A stretch of 64,000 nt of DNA from Megalopta genalis. Lineage: Eukaryota > Arthropoda > Insecta > Hymenoptera > Halictidae. The stretch spans positions 211,775 to 275,774 of the forward strand of contig NW_027476367.1 in the NCBI RefSeq assembly GCF_051020955.1, given 5' to 3'. The position numbers were made by a program, and so were the translations under genes. The notes beneath the pieces were generated by a model that did not search any database, was not told the DNA's origin, and saw only the letters and a list, made by a program, of their open reading frames with translations. This document shows positions 51,201-63,663 of this stretch, in pieces (position 1 is the stretch's first letter; every line of letters starts with the position of its first letter).

Positions 51201-51979
51201 TGTGTCGCATGGCTTTGAGGATAAGCCTTCTACATCGCATTGATTTGAAGCTAAATCATTTGTTTCGCTTTGATTTGAAGCTAAACCATGTGTCTCGCAT
51301 GAATTTGAAACTAAATCATTTGTGTCGCATGGCTTTGAAGGTAAGCCTTCCTCTTTGCATTAATTTGAAGGTAAATCATGTGTTTCGCTTGGATTTGAAG
51401 GTAACTCGTTTGTTTCGCCTGCATTTGAAGCTATATCATTTATATCGCAGGTATGTGAAGCTAAATCATTTGTTTCGCATGGATTTGAAGCTAAGCCTTC
51501 TGCTTCTCATTGATTTGAAACAAAACCATGTGTTTCGCTTGGATTTGAAGCTAACTCGTTTGTTTCGCCTGCATTTGAAGCTATATCATTTATATCGCAA
51601 GTATTTGAATCTGAATCATTTGTGTCGCATGGCTTTGAGGATAAGCCTTCTACTTCGCATTAATTTGAAGGTAAATCATGTGTTTCGCTTGGATTTGAAG
51701 CTAAGCCTTCTACTTCGCATTGATTTGGAACTAAATCATGTGTTTCGCTTGGATTTGTAGCTAAGTTGTTTGTTTCGCATGCATTTGAAGCTAAATCAAT
51801 CATATAGCAAGTATTTGAAGCAGAATCATTTGTGTCGCATGGCTTTGAGGATAAGCCTTCTACTTCGCATTAATTTGAAACTAAATCATTTGTGTCGCAT
51901 GGCTTTGAAGCTAAGCCTTCTACTTCGCATTGATTTGATGCTAAATCATGTGTTTCGCACAGATTTGTAGCTAACTCGT
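48292..51979. repeat. Right-flank HOR, copy 2 (3,688 bp)
   Basis: Same anchor. Parallel to copy 1 at offset 4,556 up to about 50.2 kb, then at offset 3,687, a difference of exactly one 869-bp HOR. It holds two 29-bp monomers (50,046 and 50,345), which matches 123 monomers minus two. Private variants include ttccagttcgcatgg near 48,531 and cttggaattgaaac near 48,691. Confidence 0.8.
50345..51760 (+). other. Longest plus-strand open stretch (471 codons), repeat-derived
   Basis: Open in the + frame whose monomer reads LKLNHLFRMD, a basic, Leu-rich decapeptide. It begins at the 29-bp monomer and ends at ttgtag in a right-flank HOR anchor. The codon third positions in this frame are among the most conserved columns of the monomer, while first and second positions carry the subtype differences. 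That is the opposite of what selection on this protein would give. Equivalent shorter ORFs fill the array. I regard it as a by-product of a stop-poor 30-bp monomer. Confidence 0.2.
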
Positions 51980-54900
51980 TTGTTTCGCCTGCATTTGAAG
52001 CTATATCAATTATATCGCAAGTATTTGAAGCTATATCATTTGTGTCGCATGGCTTTGAAGATAAGCCTTCTACTTTGCATTAATTTGAAGGTAAATCATG
52101 TGTTTCGCTTGGATTTGAAGGTAACTCGTTTGTTTCGCCTGCATTTGAAGCTATATCAATTATATCGCAAGTATTTGAATCTGAATCATTTGTGTCGCAT
52201 GGCTTTGAGGATAAGCCTTCCACTTCGCATGGATTTGAAGGTAAATCATGTGTTTCGCATGGATTTGAAACTAACTCGTTTGTTTCGCCTGCATTTGAAG
52301 ATAAATCATGTTTATCACAAGTATCTGAATCTAAACCATTTGTTTCGCAAGAATATGAAGCTAAACCATGTGTTTCGCTTGGATTTGAAACTAACTCGTT
52401 TGTTTCGCCTGCATTTGAAGCTATATCAATAATATCGCAAGTATTTGAATCTGAATCATTTGTGTCGCATGGCTTTGAGGATAAGCCTTCTACATCGCAT
52501 TGATTTGAAGCTAAATCATTTGTTTCGCTTTGATTTGAAGCTAAACCATGTGTCTCGCATGAATTTGAAACTAAATCATTTGTGTCGCATGGCTTTGAAG
52601 GTAAGCCTTCCTCTTTGCATTAATTTGAAGGTAAATCATGTGTTTCGCTTGGATTTGAAGGTAACTCGTTTGTTTCGCCTGCATTTGAAGCTATATCATT
52701 TATATCGCAGGTATGTGAAGCTAAATCATTTGTTTCGCATGGATTTGAAGCTAAGCCTTCTGCTTCTCATTGATTTGAAACTAAACCATGTGTTTCGCAT
52801 GAATTTGATGCTAAGTCATGTGTTTCGCACAGATTTGAAGCTAACTCGTTTGTTTCGCCTGCATTTGAAGCTATATCAATTATATCGCAAGTATTTGAAG
52901 CTAAATCATTTGTGTCGCTTGGCTTTGAAGATAAGCCTTCTACTTTGCATTAATTTGAAGGTAATTCATGTGTTTCGCTTGGATTTGAAGGTAACTCGTT
53001 TGTTTCGCCTGCATTTGAAGCTATATCAATTATATCGCAAGTATTTGAATCTGAATCATTTGTGTCGCATGGCTTTGAGGATAATCCTTCTACTTCGCAT
53101 TAATTTGAAGGTAAATCATGTGTTTCGCTTGGATTTGAAGCTAACTCGTTTGTTTCGCCTGCATTTGAAGCTATATCAATTATATCGCAAGTATTTGAAT
53201 CTGAATCATTTGTGTCGCATGGCTTTGAGGATAAGCCTTCTACATCGCATTGATTTGAAGCTAAATCATTTGTTTCGCTTTGATTTGAAGCTAAACCATG
53301 TGTCTCGCATGAATTTGAAACTAAATCATTTGTGTCGCATGGTTTTGAAGGTAAGCCTTCCTCTTTGCATTAATTTGAAGGTAAATCATGTGTTTCGCTT
53401 GGATTTGAAGGTAACTCGTTTGTTTCGCCTGCATTTGAAGCTATATCATTTATATCGCAGGTATGTGAAGCTAAATCATTTGTTTCGCATGGATTTGAAG
53501 CTAAGCCTTCTGCTTCTCATTGATTTGAAACAAAACCATGTGTTTCGCTTGGATTTGAAGCTAACTCGTTTGTTTCGCCTGCATTTGAAGCTGTATCATT
53601 TATATCGCAAGTATTTGAATCTGAATCATTTGTGTCGCATGGCTTTGAGGATAAGCCTTCTACTTCGCATTAATTTGAAGGTAAATCATGTGTTTCGATT
53701 GGATTTGAAGCTAACTCGTTTGTTTCGCCTGCATTGAAGCTATATCACTTCTATCGCAAGTATTTGAAACTAAATCATTTGTGTCGCATGGCTTTGAAGA
53801 TAAGCCTTCTACTTCGCATTGATTTGACGCTAAATCATGTGTTTCGCACAGATTTGAAGCTAACTCGTTTATTTCGCCTGCATTTGAAGCTATATCAGTT
53901 ATATCGCAAGTATTTGAAGCTAAATCATTTGTGTCGCATGGCTTTGAGGATAAGCCTTCTACTTCGCATTAATTTGAAGGTAAATCATGTGTTTCGCTTG
54001 GATTTGAAGCTAGCTCGTTTGTTTCGCCTGCATTGAAGCTATATCACTTCTATCGCAAGTATTTGAAACTAAATCATTTGTGTCGCTTGGCTTTGAAGCT
54101 AAGCCTTCTACTTCGCATTGATTTGACGCTAAATCATGTGTTTCGCACAGATTTGAAGCTAACTCGTTTGTTTCGCCTGCATTTGATGCTATATCAATTA
54201 TATTGCAAGTATTTGAAGCTAAATCATTTGTGTTGCATGGCTTTGAAGATAAGCCTTCCACTTTGCATTAATTTGAAGGTAAATCATGTGTTTCGCATGG
54301 ATTTGAAGCTAAGCCTTCTACTTCGCATTGATTTGGAACTAAATCATGTGTTTCGCTTGGATTTGAAGCTAACTCGTTTGTTTCGCCTGCATTTGAAGCT
54401 ATATCAATAATATCGCAAGTATTTGAATCTGAATCATTTGTGTCGCATGGCTTTGAGGATAAGCCTTCTACATCGCATTGATTTGAAGCTAAATCATTTG
54501 TTTCGCTTTGATTTGAAGCTAAACCATGTGTCTCGCGTGAATTTGAAACTAAATCATTTGTGTCGCATGGCTTTGAAGGTAAGCCTTCCTCTTTGCATTA
54601 ATTTGAAGGTAAATCATGTGTTTCGCTTGGATTTGAAGGTAACTCGTTTGTTTCGCCTGCATTTGAAGCTATATCATTTATATCGCAGGTATGTGAAGCT
54701 AAATCATTTGTTTCGCATGGATTTGAAGCTAAGCCTTCTGCTTCTCATTGATTTGAAACAAAACCATGTGTTTCGCTTGGATTTGAAGCTAACTCGTTTG
54801 TTTCGCCTGCATTTGAAGCTATATCATTTATATCGCAAGTATTTGAATCTGAATCATTTGTGTCGCATGGCTTTGAGGATAAGCCTTCTACTTCGCATTA

Positions 54901-55217
54901 ATTTGAAGGTAAATCATGTGTTTCGCTTGGATTTGAAGCTAAGCCTTCTACTTCGCATTGATTTGGAACTAAATCATGTGTTTCGCTTGGATTTGTAGCT
55001 AAGTTGTTTGTTTCGCATGCATTTGAAGCTAAATCAATCATATAGCAAGTATTTGAAGCAGAATCATTTGTGTCGCATGGCTTTGAGGATAAGCCTTCTA
55101 CTTCGCATTAATTTGAAACTAAATCATTTGTGTCGCATGGCTTTGAAGCTAAGCCTTCTACTTCGCATTGATTTGATGCTAAATCATGTGTTTCGCACAG
55201 ATTTGTAGCTAACTCGT
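51980..55217. repeat. Right-flank HOR, copy 3 (3,238 bp)
   Basis: Parallels the following copy at offset 3,238 as far as about 54,390, sharing the variant catggttttgaaggtaag (53,338 and 56,576). It then switches to the ctatatcaataatatcg path near 54,400. It has two 29-bp monomers (53,734, 54,033), and the length is 108 monomers minus two. Confidence 0.8.
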
Positions 55218-58200
55218 TTGTTTCGCCTGCATTTGAAGCTATATCAATTATATCGCAAGTATTTGAAGCTATATCATTTGTGTCGCATGGCTTTGAAGAT
55301 AAGCCTTCTACTTTGCATTAATTTGAAGGTAAATCATGTGTTTCGCTTGGATTTGAAGGTAACTCGTTTGTTTCGCCTGCATTTGAAGCTATATCAATTA
55401 TATCGCAAGTATTTGAATCTGAATCATTTGTGTCGCATGGCTTTGAGGATAAGCCTTCCACTTCGCATGGATTTGAAGGTAAATCATGTGTTTCGCATGG
55501 ATTTGAAACTAACTCGTTTGTTTCGCCTGCATTTGAAGATAAATCATGTTTATCACAAGTATCTGAATCTAAACCATTTGTTTCGCAAGAATATGAAGCT
55601 AAACCATGTGTTTCGCTTGGATTTGAAACTAACTCGTTTGTTTCGCCTGCATTTGAAGCTATATCAATAATATCGCAAGTATTTGAATCTGAATCATTTG
55701 TGTCGCATGGCTTTGAGGATAAGCCTTCTACATCGCATTGATTTGAAGCTAAATCATTTGTTTCGCTTTGATTTGAAGCTAAACCATGTGTCTCGCATGA
55801 ATTTGAAACTAAATCATTTGTGTCGCATGGCTTTGAAGGTAAGCCTTCCTCTTTGCATTAATTTGAAGGTAAATCATGTGTTTCGCTTGGATTTGAAGGT
55901 AACTCGTTTGTTTCGCCTGCATTTGAAGCTATATCATTTATATCGCAGGTATGTGAAGCTAAATCATTTGTTTCGCATGGATTTGAAGCTAAGCCTTCTG
56001 CTTCTCATTGATTTGAAACTAAACCATGTGTTTCGCATGAATTTGATGCTAAGTCATGTGTTTCGCACAGATTTGAAGCTAACTCGTTTGTTTCGCCTGC
56101 ATTTGAAGCTATATCAATTATATCGCAAGTATTTGAAGCTAAATCATTTGTGTCGCTTGGCTTTGAAGATAAGCCTTCTACTTTGCATTAATTTGAAGGT
56201 AATTCATGTGTTTCGCTTGGATTTGAAGGTAACTCGTTTGTTTCGCCTGCATTTGAAGCTATATCAATTATATCGCAAGTATTTGAATCTGAATCATTTG
56301 TGTCGCATGGCTTTGAGGATAATCCTTCTACTTCGCATTAATTTGAAGGTAAATCATGTGTTTCGCTTGGATTTGAAGCTAACTCGTTTGTTTCGCCTGC
56401 ATTTGAAGCTATATCAATTATATCGCAAGTATTTGAATCTGAATCATTTGTGTCGCATGGCTTTGAGGATAAGCCTTCTACATCGCATTGATTTGAAGCT
56501 AAATCATTTGTTTCGCTTTGATTTGAAGCTAAACCATGTGTCTCGCATGAATTTGAAACTAAATCATTTGTGTCGCATGGTTTTGAAGGTAAGCCTTCCT
56601 CTTTGCATTAATTTGAAGGTAAATCATGTGTTTCGCTTGGATTTGAAGGTAACTCGTTTGTTTCGCCTGCATTTGAAGCTATATCATTTATATCGCAGGT
56701 ATGTGAAGCTAAATCATTTGTTTCGCATGGATTTGAAGCTAAGCCTTCTGCTTCTCATTGATTTGAAACAAAACCATGTGTTTCGCTTGGATTTGAAGCT
56801 AACTCGTTTGTTTCGCCTGCATTTGAAGCTGTATCATTTATATCGCAAGTATTTGAATCTGAATCATTTGTGTCGCATGGCTTTGAGGATAAGCCTTCTA
56901 CTTCGCATTAATTTGAAGGTAAATCATGTGTTTCGATTGGATTTGAAGCTAACTCGTTTGTTTCGCCTGCATTGAAGCTATATCACTTCTATCGCAAGTA
57001 TTTGAAACTAAATCATTTGTGTCGCATGGCTTTGAAGATAAGCCTTCTACTTCGCATTGATTTGACGCTAAATCATGTGTTTCGCACAGATTTGAAGCTA
57101 ACTCGTTTATTTCGCCTGCATTTGAAGCTATATCAGTTATATCGCAAGTATTTGAAGCTAAATCATTTGTGTCGCATGGCTTTGAGGATAAGCCTTCTAC
57201 TTCGCATTAATTTGAAGGTAAATCATGTGTTTCGCTTGGATTTGAAGCTAGCTCGTTTGTTTCGCCTGCATTGAAGCTATATCACTTCTATCGCAAGTAT
57301 TTGAAACTAAATCATTTGTGTCGCTTGGCTTTGAAGCTAAGCCTTCTACTTCGCATTGATTTGACGCTAAATCATGTGTTTCGCACAGATTTGAAGCTAA
57401 CTCGTTTGTTTCGCCTGCATTTGATGCTATATCAATTATATTGCAAGTATTTGAAGCTAAATCATTTGTGTTGCATGGCTTTGAAGATAAGCCTTCCACT
57501 TTGCATTAATTTGAAGGTAAATCATGTGTTTCGCATGGATTTGAAGCTAAGCCTTCTACTTCGCATTGATTTGGAACTAAATCATGTGTTTCGCTTGGAT
57601 TTGAAGCTAACTCGTTTGTTTCGCCTGCATTTGAAGCTATATCATTTATATCGCAAGTATTTGAATCTGAATCATTTGTGTCGTATGGCTTTGAGGATAA
57701 GCCTTCTACTTCGCATTAATTTGAAGGTAAATCATGTGTTTCGATTGGATTTGAAGATAACTCGTTTGTTTCGCCTGCATTGAAGCTATATCACTTCTAT
57801 CGCAAGTATTTGAAGCTAAATCATTTGTGTTGCATGGCTTTGAAGATAAGCCTTCCACTTTGCATTAATTTGAAGGTAAATCATGTGTTTCGCTTGGATT
57901 TGAAGCTAAGCCTTCTACTTCGCATTGATTTGGAACTAAATCATGTGTTTCGCTTGGATTTGTAGCTAAGTTGTTTGTTTCGCATGCATTTGAAGCTAAA
58001 TCAATCATATAGCAAGTATTTGAAGCAGAATCATTTGTGTCGCATGGCTTTGAGGATAAGCCTTCTACTTCGCATTAATTTGAAGGTAAGTCATGTGTTT
58101 CGCTTGGATTTGAAGCTATGTCTACTACTTCGCATTGATTTGAAACTACATCATGTGTTTCGCTTGGATTTGAAGCTAACTCGTTTGTTTCGCCTGCATT

Positions 58201-59016
58201 TGAAGCTATATCATTTATATCGCAAGTATTTGAATCAGAATCATTTGTGTCGCATGGCTTTGAGGATAAGCCTTCTACTTCGCATTAATTTGAAGGTAAA
58301 TCATGTGTTTCGCTTGGATTTGAAGCTAAGCCTTCTACTTCGCATTGATTTGGAACTAAATCATGTGTTTCGCTTGGATTTGTAGCTAAGTTGTTTGTTT
58401 CGCATGCATTTGAAGCTAAATCAATCATATAGCAAGTATTTGAAGCAGAATCATTTGTGTCGCATGGCTTTGAGGATAAGCCTTCTACTTCGCATTAATT
58501 TGAAACTAAATCATTTGTGTCGCATGGCTTTGAAGCTAAGCCTTCTACTTCGCATTGATTTGATGCTAAATCATGTGTATCGCACAGATTTGTAGCTAAC
58601 TCGTTTGTTTCGCCTGCATTTGAAGCTATATCAATTATATCGCAAGTATTTGAAGCTATATCATTTGTGTCGCATGGCTTTGAAGATAAGCCTTCTACTT
58701 TGCATTAATTTGAAGGTAAATCATGTGTTTCGCTTGGATTTGAAGGTAACTCGTTTGTTTCGCCTGCATTTGAAGCTATATCAATTATATCGCAAGTATT
58801 TGAATCTGAATCATTTGTGTCGCATGGCTTTGAGGATAAGCCTTCCACTTCGCATGGATTTGAAGGTAAATCATGTGTTTCGCATGGATTTGAAACTAAC
58901 TCGTTTGTTTCGCCTGCATTTGAAGATAAATCATGTTTATCACAAGTATCTGAATCTAAACCATTTGTTTCGCAAGAATATGAAGCTAAACCATGTGTTT
59001 CGCTTGGATTTGAAAC
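54370..59016. repeat. 4,647-bp tandem HOR, copy A
   Basis: Aligns with 59,017-63,663 at offset 4,647. Private variants repeat exactly, including tctcgcgtgaatt (54,531 and 59,178) and gtcgtatggctttg (57,680 and 62,327). I noticed a single difference, T at 57,746 against A at 62,393. The unit is 155 monomers minus three, with three 29-bp monomers (56,972, 57,271, 57,780). Confidence 0.88.
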
Positions 59017-62000
59017 TAACTCGTTTGTTTCGCCTGCATTTGAAGCTATATCAATAATATCGCAAGTATTTGAATCTGAATCATTTGTGTCGCATGGCTT
59101 TGAGGATAAGCCTTCTACATCGCATTGATTTGAAGCTAAATCATTTGTTTCGCTTTGATTTGAAGCTAAACCATGTGTCTCGCGTGAATTTGAAACTAAA
59201 TCATTTGTGTCGCATGGCTTTGAAGGTAAGCCTTCCTCTTTGCATTAATTTGAAGGTAAATCATGTGTTTCGCTTGGATTTGAAGGTAACTCGTTTGTTT
59301 CGCCTGCATTTGAAGCTATATCATTTATATCGCAGGTATGTGAAGCTAAATCATTTGTTTCGCATGGATTTGAAGCTAAGCCTTCTGCTTCTCATTGATT
59401 TGAAACAAAACCATGTGTTTCGCTTGGATTTGAAGCTAACTCGTTTGTTTCGCCTGCATTTGAAGCTATATCATTTATATCGCAAGTATTTGAATCTGAA
59501 TCATTTGTGTCGCATGGCTTTGAGGATAAGCCTTCTACTTCGCATTAATTTGAAGGTAAATCATGTGTTTCGCTTGGATTTGAAGCTAAGCCTTCTACTT
59601 CGCATTGATTTGGAACTAAATCATGTGTTTCGCTTGGATTTGTAGCTAAGTTGTTTGTTTCGCATGCATTTGAAGCTAAATCAATCATATAGCAAGTATT
59701 TGAAGCAGAATCATTTGTGTCGCATGGCTTTGAGGATAAGCCTTCTACTTCGCATTAATTTGAAACTAAATCATTTGTGTCGCATGGCTTTGAAGCTAAG
59801 CCTTCTACTTCGCATTGATTTGATGCTAAATCATGTGTTTCGCACAGATTTGTAGCTAACTCGTTTGTTTCGCCTGCATTTGAAGCTATATCAATTATAT
59901 CGCAAGTATTTGAAGCTATATCATTTGTGTCGCATGGCTTTGAAGATAAGCCTTCTACTTTGCATTAATTTGAAGGTAAATCATGTGTTTCGCTTGGATT
60001 TGAAGGTAACTCGTTTGTTTCGCCTGCATTTGAAGCTATATCAATTATATCGCAAGTATTTGAATCTGAATCATTTGTGTCGCATGGCTTTGAGGATAAG
60101 CCTTCCACTTCGCATGGATTTGAAGGTAAATCATGTGTTTCGCATGGATTTGAAACTAACTCGTTTGTTTCGCCTGCATTTGAAGATAAATCATGTTTAT
60201 CACAAGTATCTGAATCTAAACCATTTGTTTCGCAAGAATATGAAGCTAAACCATGTGTTTCGCTTGGATTTGAAACTAACTCGTTTGTTTCGCCTGCATT
60301 TGAAGCTATATCAATAATATCGCAAGTATTTGAATCTGAATCATTTGTGTCGCATGGCTTTGAGGATAAGCCTTCTACATCGCATTGATTTGAAGCTAAA
60401 TCATTTGTTTCGCTTTGATTTGAAGCTAAACCATGTGTCTCGCATGAATTTGAAACTAAATCATTTGTGTCGCATGGCTTTGAAGGTAAGCCTTCCTCTT
60501 TGCATTAATTTGAAGGTAAATCATGTGTTTCGCTTGGATTTGAAGGTAACTCGTTTGTTTCGCCTGCATTTGAAGCTATATCATTTATATCGCAGGTATG
60601 TGAAGCTAAATCATTTGTTTCGCATGGATTTGAAGCTAAGCCTTCTGCTTCTCATTGATTTGAAACTAAACCATGTGTTTCGCATGAATTTGATGCTAAG
60701 TCATGTGTTTCGCACAGATTTGAAGCTAACTCGTTTGTTTCGCCTGCATTTGAAGCTATATCAATTATATCGCAAGTATTTGAAGCTAAATCATTTGTGT
60801 CGCTTGGCTTTGAAGATAAGCCTTCTACTTTGCATTAATTTGAAGGTAATTCATGTGTTTCGCTTGGATTTGAAGGTAACTCGTTTGTTTCGCCTGCATT
60901 TGAAGCTATATCAATTATATCGCAAGTATTTGAATCTGAATCATTTGTGTCGCATGGCTTTGAGGATAATCCTTCTACTTCGCATTAATTTGAAGGTAAA
61001 TCATGTGTTTCGCTTGGATTTGAAGCTAACTCGTTTGTTTCGCCTGCATTTGAAGCTATATCAATTATATCGCAAGTATTTGAATCTGAATCATTTGTGT
61101 CGCATGGCTTTGAGGATAAGCCTTCTACATCGCATTGATTTGAAGCTAAATCATTTGTTTCGCTTTGATTTGAAGCTAAACCATGTGTCTCGCATGAATT
61201 TGAAACTAAATCATTTGTGTCGCATGGTTTTGAAGGTAAGCCTTCCTCTTTGCATTAATTTGAAGGTAAATCATGTGTTTCGCTTGGATTTGAAGGTAAC
61301 TCGTTTGTTTCGCCTGCATTTGAAGCTATATCATTTATATCGCAGGTATGTGAAGCTAAATCATTTGTTTCGCATGGATTTGAAGCTAAGCCTTCTGCTT
61401 CTCATTGATTTGAAACAAAACCATGTGTTTCGCTTGGATTTGAAGCTAACTCGTTTGTTTCGCCTGCATTTGAAGCTGTATCATTTATATCGCAAGTATT
61501 TGAATCTGAATCATTTGTGTCGCATGGCTTTGAGGATAAGCCTTCTACTTCGCATTAATTTGAAGGTAAATCATGTGTTTCGATTGGATTTGAAGCTAAC
61601 TCGTTTGTTTCGCCTGCATTGAAGCTATATCACTTCTATCGCAAGTATTTGAAACTAAATCATTTGTGTCGCATGGCTTTGAAGATAAGCCTTCTACTTC
61701 GCATTGATTTGACGCTAAATCATGTGTTTCGCACAGATTTGAAGCTAACTCGTTTATTTCGCCTGCATTTGAAGCTATATCAGTTATATCGCAAGTATTT
61801 GAAGCTAAATCATTTGTGTCGCATGGCTTTGAGGATAAGCCTTCTACTTCGCATTAATTTGAAGGTAAATCATGTGTTTCGCTTGGATTTGAAGCTAGCT
61901 CGTTTGTTTCGCCTGCATTGAAGCTATATCACTTCTATCGCAAGTATTTGAAACTAAATCATTTGTGTCGCTTGGCTTTGAAGCTAAGCCTTCTACTTCG

Positions 62001-63663
62001 CATTGATTTGACGCTAAATCATGTGTTTCGCACAGATTTGAAGCTAACTCGTTTGTTTCGCCTGCATTTGATGCTATATCAATTATATTGCAAGTATTTG
62101 AAGCTAAATCATTTGTGTTGCATGGCTTTGAAGATAAGCCTTCCACTTTGCATTAATTTGAAGGTAAATCATGTGTTTCGCATGGATTTGAAGCTAAGCC
62201 TTCTACTTCGCATTGATTTGGAACTAAATCATGTGTTTCGCTTGGATTTGAAGCTAACTCGTTTGTTTCGCCTGCATTTGAAGCTATATCATTTATATCG
62301 CAAGTATTTGAATCTGAATCATTTGTGTCGTATGGCTTTGAGGATAAGCCTTCTACTTCGCATTAATTTGAAGGTAAATCATGTGTTTCGATAGGATTTG
62401 AAGATAACTCGTTTGTTTCGCCTGCATTGAAGCTATATCACTTCTATCGCAAGTATTTGAAGCTAAATCATTTGTGTTGCATGGCTTTGAAGATAAGCCT
62501 TCCACTTTGCATTAATTTGAAGGTAAATCATGTGTTTCGCTTGGATTTGAAGCTAAGCCTTCTACTTCGCATTGATTTGGAACTAAATCATGTGTTTCGC
62601 TTGGATTTGTAGCTAAGTTGTTTGTTTCGCATGCATTTGAAGCTAAATCAATCATATAGCAAGTATTTGAAGCAGAATCATTTGTGTCGCATGGCTTTGA
62701 GGATAAGCCTTCTACTTCGCATTAATTTGAAGGTAAGTCATGTGTTTCGCTTGGATTTGAAGCTATGTCTACTACTTCGCATTGATTTGAAACTACATCA
62801 TGTGTTTCGCTTGGATTTGAAGCTAACTCGTTTGTTTCGCCTGCATTTGAAGCTATATCATTTATATCGCAAGTATTTGAATCAGAATCATTTGTGTCGC
62901 ATGGCTTTGAGGATAAGCCTTCTACTTCGCATTAATTTGAAGGTAAATCATGTGTTTCGCTTGGATTTGAAGCTAAGCCTTCTACTTCGCATTGATTTGG
63001 AACTAAATCATGTGTTTCGCTTGGATTTGTAGCTAAGTTGTTTGTTTCGCATGCATTTGAAGCTAAATCAATCATATAGCAAGTATTTGAAGCAGAATCA
63101 TTTGTGTCGCATGGCTTTGAGGATAAGCCTTCTACTTCGCATTAATTTGAAACTAAATCATTTGTGTCGCATGGCTTTGAAGCTAAGCCTTCTACTTCGC
63201 ATTGATTTGATGCTAAATCATGTGTATCGCACAGATTTGTAGCTAACTCGTTTGTTTCGCCTGCATTTGAAGCTATATCAATTATATCGCAAGTATTTGA
63301 AGCTATATCATTTGTGTCGCATGGCTTTGAAGATAAGCCTTCTACTTTGCATTAATTTGAAGGTAAATCATGTGTTTCGCTTGGATTTGAAGGTAACTCG
63401 TTTGTTTCGCCTGCATTTGAAGCTATATCAATTATATCGCAAGTATTTGAATCTGAATCATTTGTGTCGCATGGCTTTGAGGATAAGCCTTCCACTTCGC
63501 ATGGATTTGAAGGTAAATCATGTGTTTCGCATGGATTTGAAACTAACTCGTTTGTTTCGCCTGCATTTGAAGATAAATCATGTTTATCACAAGTATCTGA
63601 ATCTAAACCATTTGTTTCGCAAGAATATGAAGCTAAACCATGTGTTTCGCTTGGATTTGAAAC
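59017..63663. repeat. 4,647-bp tandem HOR, copy B
   Basis: Near-perfect repeat of copy A, containing the anchors at 59,865 and 63,252. The A at 62,393 creates a tag in one + frame, which is the only coding-relevant change I saw. Near identity over 4.6 kb means very recent duplication or gene conversion. An assembly artefact cannot be excluded from sequence alone. Confidence 0.88.
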
